A stretch of DNA of 56,860 nucleotides from Gammaproteobacteria bacterium. Its GTDB lineage: Bacteria > Pseudomonadota > Gammaproteobacteria > Pseudomonadales > Pseudomonadaceae. Where the stretch lies: the NCBI GenBank assembly GCA_018827205.1, contig JAHJXZ010000266.1:1-56860 (forward strand). Reading direction: 5' to 3'. The translations under genes were made by a program, and so were the position numbers. The notes beneath the pieces were generated by a model that was given only the letters and a program-made list of their open reading frames with translations, was not told where the DNA came from and made no database searches. Positions 52,347 to 56,860 of the stretch are shown here, piece by piece; positions within the stretch are counted from its first letter, which is position 1, and each line of letters begins with the position of its first letter.

Positions 52347-52592
52347 TACGGCACAGCAAGTGTATCGCGGTGTGAGTTTGCGACAGCCTTGGTAAGTCGC
52401 ACCGGTGTCTTGCGATACTCCATGAGTGTCGCAGCCGCTGTTGCGACATGGTGGAGGTATCGCAGCTATCGCATGCGACAGGCGCTGGGTATCGCATTCC
52501 CCGGTTGAGATACTCAGGTTGTGTCGCAACTAGCGTATGCGACTTGACAGGTGTATCGCAGCACTGATTTGCGAAAGCCCTAGATGCAAAAA
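52347..52592. repeat. phased array of TGCGAY-N11-RTCGCA dyads, 31-32 bp period
   Basis: Five clear units start at 52379, 52411, 52442, 52474 and 52538, each a 23-bp dyad with an 11-bp interior. Degenerate units fall at the same phase at 52347, 52506 and 52570. The interiors differ, but most clear units end in GT before the right arm. The spacers between units are 8-9 bp. The period is close to three helical turns, so all units face the same side of the DNA. It uses the same TGCGAC hexamer as the 19-bp dyads elsewhere. Function is unknown. Confidence 0.75.
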
Positions 52593-52611
52593 GGCCGCAC
52601 TGACGGCGGCC
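52588..52611 (-). terminator. rho-independent terminator of the 423-aa recombinase
   Basis: On the minus strand GGCCGC-N7-GCGGCC is followed by five T residues, 66 bp after the recombinase stop codon. This is a canonical intrinsic terminator. Confidence 0.8.
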
Positions 52612-52676
52612 CTCATTGATCCTTCATCGCATCATCTCCGGCTGATGATGTTGCCCTTCTGTTATGAATGAAGGGG

Positions 52677-53948
52677 CTAGTGCAGCGTTTTATTGGCTTT
52701 CCGGCCTCGCTTGCTGCGTCCTGCCTGACTGGTCATCAGATGTTTGAAGTGCTGCCAGCTGATTGCGTCCAAGGGTAGGTTGTAGCTCAAGTTGTGCTCC
52801 AGAGTATCCAGCAAGATCACGGACGGCGACTTTTCGAGATAGTGCTCGTTGGTGACTTCGAGCTTGCCGCCATCATGGCCCAGTAGGTGTGCAATGGTTG
52901 TCGCTGGCACGCCAGACTTCTGAAGTTGCACTGAGAATGTCCGGCGAAAACTTTTGAAATTGAAACCGCCTGCGAGTGCGACTGGGCAATGCTGGCCGAT
53001 AAATCCTGCACCCGTTACGGGTCCGCAGAAGAAACGGCTCGCAGCACGTGAATAAAGATGCTTTTCGTCAAAGCGCAGCTCTGAAAACAGCAATGCATCT
53101 GGGCCTTGGGCCTGGCGGCGCTCCGCTACAAAATCTAGAAAACCCATTTCGATCAGCTTCGAGCAAATCGGCATATCTCGCTTCGACTGTTCATTTTTCA
53201 GTGACTTGTTGAAGCCGCTGTCGTTGATGCTGATCAGGGGGACGCCATGTGTGTCGTGGAATACATCGTGAACGCGCAACTGGCAGATTTCGTTGAGCCG
53301 AGCTCCCGTGAAGAGCCCAAGTGGCATCAGCCAAAAACAATAGCTATGAGCGTCGTGGCGCACAGTGGCTTTCGGTGCGTCCGGGGCATATGTCTGATAG
53401 GGCCAGCTATTGAAAAGACTGACCAAGTTTGAGTCTAGGAAAGACTTGGTGATCTTCGATTTGGTGGTCTGGCAGCCTTTGATCTTGAGGTCTTCATCAA
53501 TCCAATGATCATTGGTTGCTTGATCCAGCATGCGATTAAAAAGTCGGTAGTAAGCCTGGAGATTATCGCCTTGACTGCTCGATGTGTTGTTCTTCCTGAG
53601 CAGCTTTGGGAGCTCATCCTTTAGCGCTTGGATATCGCGATTGTTTAGGCTGGCTAGTCGGCGTAAGGGATCATCTTGAGTAAGGACGGCCTTGATTTTG
53701 GCCATCCTAGCTCTGAGTTGGTAAACCGACTTTGCGTTGCGATGATTTTCTCGAAGGAACCGATTCAGAACGATATCGATGAATTCGGCTAGCAGCGGAG
53801 AGTTGTGGTGGCGATAAATCGATTCAGAAATCTTGGTGAGGTGCGGCAGTGCCAGCTCCAAGATTTTCGGGTCGTGCCCAGCGGCGAAAGACAGCGATAG
53901 GCCGTGGGTGATTGGGACGGATATGTTGGATTGGTTCAGTGCATTCAT
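52677..53948 (-). CDS. tyrosine recombinase/integrase (423 aa)
   Basis: Catalytic regions: Arg in FTGARLNEICQLRV (about 225), the second box FKSFRRTFSVQL (about 345, where HxxR reads KSFR, so the first position is Lys rather than His), LLGHDGG (about 370) and Tyr in NEHYLEK (about 385). The N-terminal half is a helical DNA-binding region. The ATG at 53948 has GAGG six bases upstream; an in-frame start at 53978 lacks a better site. It follows the larger ssrA-adjacent integrase on the same strand after a 153-bp gap containing a strong hairpin. It may assist integration/excision or be a second mobile-element enzyme. Confidence 0.85.
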   Translation of the reverse strand: MNALNQSNISVPITHGLSLSFAAGHDPKILELALPHLTKISESIYRHHNSPLLAEFIDIVLNRFLRENHRNAKSVYQLRARMAKIKAVLTQDDPLRRLASLNNRDIQALKDELPKLLRKNNTSSSQGDNLQAYYRLFNRMLDQATNDHWIDEDLKIKGCQTTKSKITKSFLDSNLVSLFNSWPYQTYAPDAPKATVRHDAHSYCFWLMPLGLFTGARLNEICQLRVHDVFHDTHGVPLISINDSGFNKSLKNEQSKRDMPICSKLIEMGFLDFVAERRQAQGPDALLFSELRFDEKHLYSRAASRFFCGPVTGAGFIGQHCPVALAGGFNFKSFRRTFSVQLQKSGVPATTIAHLLGHDGGKLEVTNEHYLEKSPSVILLDTLEHNLSYNLPLDAISWQHFKHLMTSQAGRSKRGRKANKTLH

Positions 53949-54066
53949 ATATGCCTCTCTAGTTAATTGAGGCACCACAATACCACTGGTTTTTTAGACA
54001 GTAAACGTTATTCAGGCAAATTAATCTTATATTCCTCCTTCGTTGACATTTTGTCAATAGTTTTTT

Positions 54067-54094
54067 GGTGCGGAGAGAGTGATCTCTCCGCACC
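54067..54094 (-). terminator. strong hairpin after the 817-aa integrase
   Basis: Perfect 12-bp arms (GGTGCGGAGAGA and TCTCTCCGCACC) around a 4-bp loop, seven bases after the integrase stop on the minus strand. On the minus strand it is followed by A residues rather than T, so it is a likely but atypical terminator. Confidence 0.6.
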
Positions 54095-54101
54095 GACCAC
54101 G

Positions 54102-56555
54102 CTATCGGGTGATGCGGGATTGCCAATGACGTTTTGCGGGCCTGCTAGCGGTTTTGGTTGTGCCTGCGCCAATTGGGCGCCCGATGCGGAAGACTCCCTG
54201 CTGAGTCTGCAGTTCCTTGTAGTGGCTGTAGTGAATATGTGCAGTCGAGGCTTCAAACTCGATCTTGTCGAGCTCCTCTTTCAGCACGTAGCTCGGGTAG
54301 CAATCGCCGTAGCCGCCGGTGGTGCTTCGGTCAGCGTGGCCTACCAAGGCTTTGCCAATCAGCATGTCCAATTTTTGTCGACGGAACTGCTGAATGAACG
54401 TATGCCGCAGCCCATGGTAGGTCAGTTCATCATCGCCGAGCCCGCACTGTCCCAAGTAGCCCTTGTCATCTTTGTCTGAGCCGCGGTACCAGCGGCTGGC
54501 AATGTGCCCTGGTGAAAGGTCGCCATATACGCGGAGATTTTCAAAAAGAGAGGCCGACAGATCGCCGCTATTCGCCTCCAGGCGCTGTTTATGAAACGCT
54601 AAGAATCCAGCCTTCAAGATGACTCTGTGCAGAGGCACGAGGCGCTCCGAATCGACGGTTTTCAACTGTCGTGCCCCGGAGCTGCTGATGCTGATCACCC
54701 ATACGCCCAGCTCTTCGCGAATATCGCCGAGCTGGAGCTGGCAAAGCTCGCTCAAGCGGGCGCCGGTATAGAGCCCGAGCAGTGGCAGCCAGAAGCGGTA
54801 GTCATCCAGGCGCCAGCGGAGTGGTGCTTTGAGCGTATAGGCAGGCCCATTGAGCAGTAGCTCAATTTGCCCGGGGTTGTAGGTGCGCTTGCGCGGCGAG
54901 GGAGCGCCCTTCGTGCTGAATGCCAATCCGGCTGCCAGGTTCTCTTTCAAATAACCTTGGTCGTGCGCGTAGCTAATGATTGCCCGAGCCAGTTCAAAGA
55001 ATTTTTTCGCTGTGCGTGCGTTGATGGGCTCGTACTTGCCGCCTTGAATAATCTGGCTCAACGGTTGATATCGAGTGGCGCGCAGGCGATGACGGTTTTT
55101 CGGATAGCCGCGCAACTGATCGCGTAGCGCATTGAAGTCCGCTCGGGTGAGGGTGGTGAGTGGGCGATGTCCGCCGATAAGTTCGGTTAAGCCTTCGAGT
55201 CTTGAGTGCATGGTGATGCGTGTGCGCGGGTTCTGCCAGGCGCCCTCGCGTACCTGGCGCTCTTCGAACTCCTTGGCGAGGGTGCCGAAGTGAAGGGTTG
55301 GTGCCCCCGTTGTTGGAGGCTGGATCAGGCCGTCATTTGCTGTCGGTGCTTCAAACAGTGCTTGTAGCTTTGCGTTCTGAGCGGGTGACAGCACGCTGCT
55401 CAGTGCACCCAGCAGTGCTAGCGTTCCGGCGTCTTGCGGTGCTGTGATTGCGTCGTTGGCCGCGCTCATGTCCGGCAGGGTGTACATCGGTTCGGCGGGC
55501 GGGATCGGGCCGAGCATCCGTCGGATCAGATCCTGGATTTCTTGCAGGGCGCGCTCAAAAGCATCTGCTGAAGGGGCTTCGATAAAGCTTTTCACCAGGA
55601 TTTTGTCGATCTGCCCCAGGCTAAAGTGCAGCAAAATCGACGCGAGGATGGGGGAACTGGTCAGCAGCTCGATGCGCATCTTATCGGGGCGATTGGGGGC
55701 GCGTTTCAGGCTCGGATCGTCCAAGGGAATCAAAATGGTATATAGGCCGCTTTCTTCTTGCAGAGTCTGAAAGTGGTGGCAGAACACAAAGTGGTCGGCC
55801 TGCTCGGAAATCCGGCTCAGGTGAAACATTGTGCTATGTGCCGACTGTGGCAGTCCTGGCGGAATATGCAGAAGATTGCGGCCCTGGTCGGGCCGCGCAA
55901 AGCACAGATACTCGTAGAGCGACAGCATCGTGATAAGCGGGTGCCCAGCGTTGTGAGCGTTCTTTGCCATCGGGATGTTTTCCAGCACCGTGATGGCGCT
56001 GTAGATGTAAGCGGCAGCAGCGTTGGCGACGACTGGATCGTTGGTGCCGAGAGGCCAGTCGAAGCGTGTGAAGCCGAACTTGAGAGCGTGACGCAGGGCT
56101 TCGCTAGGGAAAAGAGCGAAGTGGATTTCACTACCCGGCTCATTGCAATAAAGCACGGTGTGTTCTTGGCACTCTTTCAGCAGGCGCTCATGTCCGGCGC
56201 TCAGGTCGGCATTGGCAAGTGCGGTTGGGGTTGGACGGAGTGCCCAGATTTTCTGCTGGCTGTCGACAAAGCGCCTGATTTCAGCTTGTAAGAGATCAAG
56301 CTTGGACAGGAAGAGCTCCGGGATGAGTTCTTTGAGCGGATTTTTGAAGGGCTGGAGCAAATCCTGAATGCGTGCGTTCAGGTGCTTGGCAAGGTCGCGA
56401 GCGAGGGCTTCATCGTGGCCCAGTGACCAGCGGATCTGTGCGGGCAGTTTGGGGTGGGAGCCGATATTGCTCGGGAATGTGAAGTAGAACTGGAAACCAG
56501 TTTTGGCTTGATAGACGAGGTGTTGAACACCGGTTTTGCTTTGACGCTTGGACAT
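54102..56555 (-). CDS. large tyrosine integrase next to ssrA (817 aa)
   Basis: The N-terminus resembles the DUF6538 integrase domain (VYQAKTGFQFYFTFPSNIG, then SLGHDEALARDLAKHLNARI). A long central region (about 60-470) follows, then an arm/core-binding domain (about 470-570). The catalytic domain has Arg in YTGARLSELCQL (about 620), HGLRHTF (HxxR, about 735), VGHADRS (about 760) and a probable nucleophile Tyr in GGYGDCYP (about 766). The length is roughly twice that of ordinary phage integrases. The ATG at 56555 is chosen because the upstream GTG (56579) lies inside a dyad. Its position, 99 bp from ssrA and transcribed away from it, marks it as the island integrase. Confidence 0.9.
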   Translation of the reverse strand: MSKRQSKTGVQHLVYQAKTGFQFYFTFPSNIGSHPKLPAQIRWSLGHDEALARDLAKHLNARIQDLLQPFKNPLKELIPELFLSKLDLLQAEIRRFVDSQQKIWALRPTPTALANADLSAGHERLLKECQEHTVLYCNEPGSEIHFALFPSEALRHALKFGFTRFDWPLGTNDPVVANAAAAYIYSAITVLENIPMAKNAHNAGHPLITMLSLYEYLCFARPDQGRNLLHIPPGLPQSAHSTMFHLSRISEQADHFVFCHHFQTLQEESGLYTILIPLDDPSLKRAPNRPDKMRIELLTSSPILASILLHFSLGQIDKILVKSFIEAPSADAFERALQEIQDLIRRMLGPIPPAEPMYTLPDMSAANDAITAPQDAGTLALLGALSSVLSPAQNAKLQALFEAPTANDGLIQPPTTGAPTLHFGTLAKEFEERQVREGAWQNPRTRITMHSRLEGLTELIGGHRPLTTLTRADFNALRDQLRGYPKNRHRLRATRYQPLSQIIQGGKYEPINARTAKKFFELARAIISYAHDQGYLKENLAAGLAFSTKGAPSPRKRTYNPGQIELLLNGPAYTLKAPLRWRLDDYRFWLPLLGLYTGARLSELCQLQLGDIREELGVWVISISSSGARQLKTVDSERLVPLHRVILKAGFLAFHKQRLEANSGDLSASLFENLRVYGDLSPGHIASRWYRGSDKDDKGYLGQCGLGDDELTYHGLRHTFIQQFRRQKLDMLIGKALVGHADRSTTGGYGDCYPSYVLKEELDKIEFEASTAHIHYSHYKELQTQQGVFRIGRPIGAGTTKTASRPAKRHWQSRITR

Positions 56556-56569
56556 GATGGCATACCTAT

Positions 56570-56601
56570 TTGGATTCACAGAAGGACTGTGTGAAATCCA
56601 A
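56570..56601. promoter_or_regulatory. imperfect dyad upstream of the ssrA integrase
   Basis: TTGGATTCACAG and CTGTGTGAAATCCAA form an imperfect inverted repeat just upstream of the integrase ATG (56555). It may be an operator or an arm/core-type binding site. Confidence 0.4.
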
Positions 56602-56616
56602 AGCCATCAAATCGTG

Positions 56617-56647
56617 CCTGAAACCCTCGTTTTAGACGGGTTTCAGG
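56617..56647 (-). terminator. hairpin just past the ssrA 3' end
   Basis: CCTGAAACCC and GGGTTTCAGG (10-bp perfect arms, 11-bp loop) begin eight bases past the tmRNA CCA end. It may act as the ssrA terminator or be part of the attachment region. There is no T-run. Confidence 0.5.
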
Positions 56648-56654
56648 GCTTATT

Positions 56655-56860
56655 TGGTGGAGCCGGGGGGATTTGAACCCCCGTCCGCCAGTTCTCCACT
56701 TTCGGTACTACATGCTTAGCCGTGTCTATTGAGTTAATCCTCAGCCGCCCGACGGGCAGGGTGCTTTGGACGAGTTGTGTAAGTTTTAGCCGCTTTGTCC
56801 ACAACGTACTACGCGGCGATCCTGTTCTGCATGACAATCACTTCAGGTTTACAGGCATCC
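56655..56860 (-). ncRNA. ssrA: tmRNA (ssrA), 3' part
   Basis: The reverse strand ends in the tRNA-like GGGGGTTCAAATCCCCCCGG acceptor/T-arm region, then CTCCACCA. The rest (for example GTGGACAAAGCGGCTAAAAC) matches gammaproteobacterial tmRNA. The gene runs off the right edge, so the tag-peptide region and 5' end are not visible. It is the target site for the integrase beside it. Confidence 0.9.

Larger units (their letters stand above)
51777..52676. other. non-coding stretch between defence operon and integrases
   Basis: No credible gene is seen in 900 bases. A 124-codon minus-strand frame (52158-52529) is Cys-rich and has no family resemblance; its bases follow the repeat array instead. Contents from left to right are two nested hairpins (51988-52067), an AT-rich block (about 52193-52256), the 32-bp-phased dyad array (52347-52592) and an integrase terminator. 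Confidence 0.6.

Noticed and set aside
52158-52529. 124-codon minus-strand frame over the repeat array
   Set aside because: Cys-rich, no family resemblance, and its sequence is explained by the phased dyads and AT-rich block. No ribosome-binding site was seen.
52347-52592. CRISPR array
   Set aside because: There is no conserved long repeat, spacers are only 8-9 bp, and no cas genes are present. The pattern is a dyad array.
56655-56860. Second ssrA 3'-end copy (other attachment site) inside the window
   Set aside because: No repeat of the GGAGCCGGGGGGATTTGAAC region was noticed elsewhere, so the far boundary is taken to be outside the window.

Overview
This 56.9-kb window is a Pseudomonas-type genomic island that ends at the tmRNA gene. 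The right edge (56655 onward, minus strand) is the 3' part of ssrA. Beside it sit two minus-strand tyrosine recombinases (54102-56555 and 52677-53948), the usual layout of an element integrated at the 3' end of ssrA. GC-rich coding, UmuDC, YkgJ and DUF1232 genes, and the tmRNA sequence suggest a Pseudomonas or close gammaproteobacterial relative. I see no second copy of the ssrA 3' end, so the other island boundary is probably outside the window.

Layout. (1) 1-1601: a VRR-NUC (FAN1-type) nuclease gene, truncated by the window edge and fused in frame at its 5' end to a frameshifted IS1182-type transposase fragment. (2) 1768-6516: a WYL regulator coupled to a 54-aa and a 273-aa gene, divergent from a Sel1-repeat protein and a 502-aa unknown. 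(3) 6517-9086: a non-coding stretch with strong dyads, a small membrane protein, a decayed secreted-protein pseudogene, a mini zinc ribbon and a HEPN-like protein. (4) 9140-16050: an eight-gene minus-strand run of zinc ribbon, WYL regulator, three dynamin-like/P-loop GTPases, a membrane-anchored coiled coil, a cysteine-cluster protein and a DUF1232 protein. (5) 16387-19258: a tyrosine recombinase convergent with an SOS-type umuDC pair that has a LexA box. (6) 19353-24544: a WYL regulator and a double-AAA+ ATPase with unknown partners. (7) 24620-51776: a CapW/BrxR-type WYL regulator, three small divergent genes, then a 24-kb plus-strand operon. That operon encodes a SNF2 helicase, a giant adenine methylase, a 248-aa unknown, a JAB/MPN protein, a DUF6361 protein, a two-HKD phospholipase-D protein, a second SF2 helicase, a 2120-aa DUF1998 helicase and a RelE-like/UvrD fusion. 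(8) 51777-52676: non-coding, with paired hairpins and a phased dyad array.

How it may work. The large operon resembles class 1 DISARM (SNF2 helicase plus methylase, DUF1998 helicase, PLD protein) but is expanded and rearranged, so it looks like a composite anti-phage system. The dynamin-like and AAA+ clusters look like independent defence modules. Each module carries its own WYL regulator, four in all.

Two regulatory patterns stand out. A 19-bp dyad, TGCGAC-N7-GTCGCA (one copy has a single mismatch), lies 42-62 bp upstream of four start codons in three different modules. A separate array of TGCGAY-N11-RTCGCA dyads repeats every 31-32 bp over about 240 bp between the large operon and the integrases. 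Both were read by eye. Functions inferred from family resemblance have not been checked by database search.
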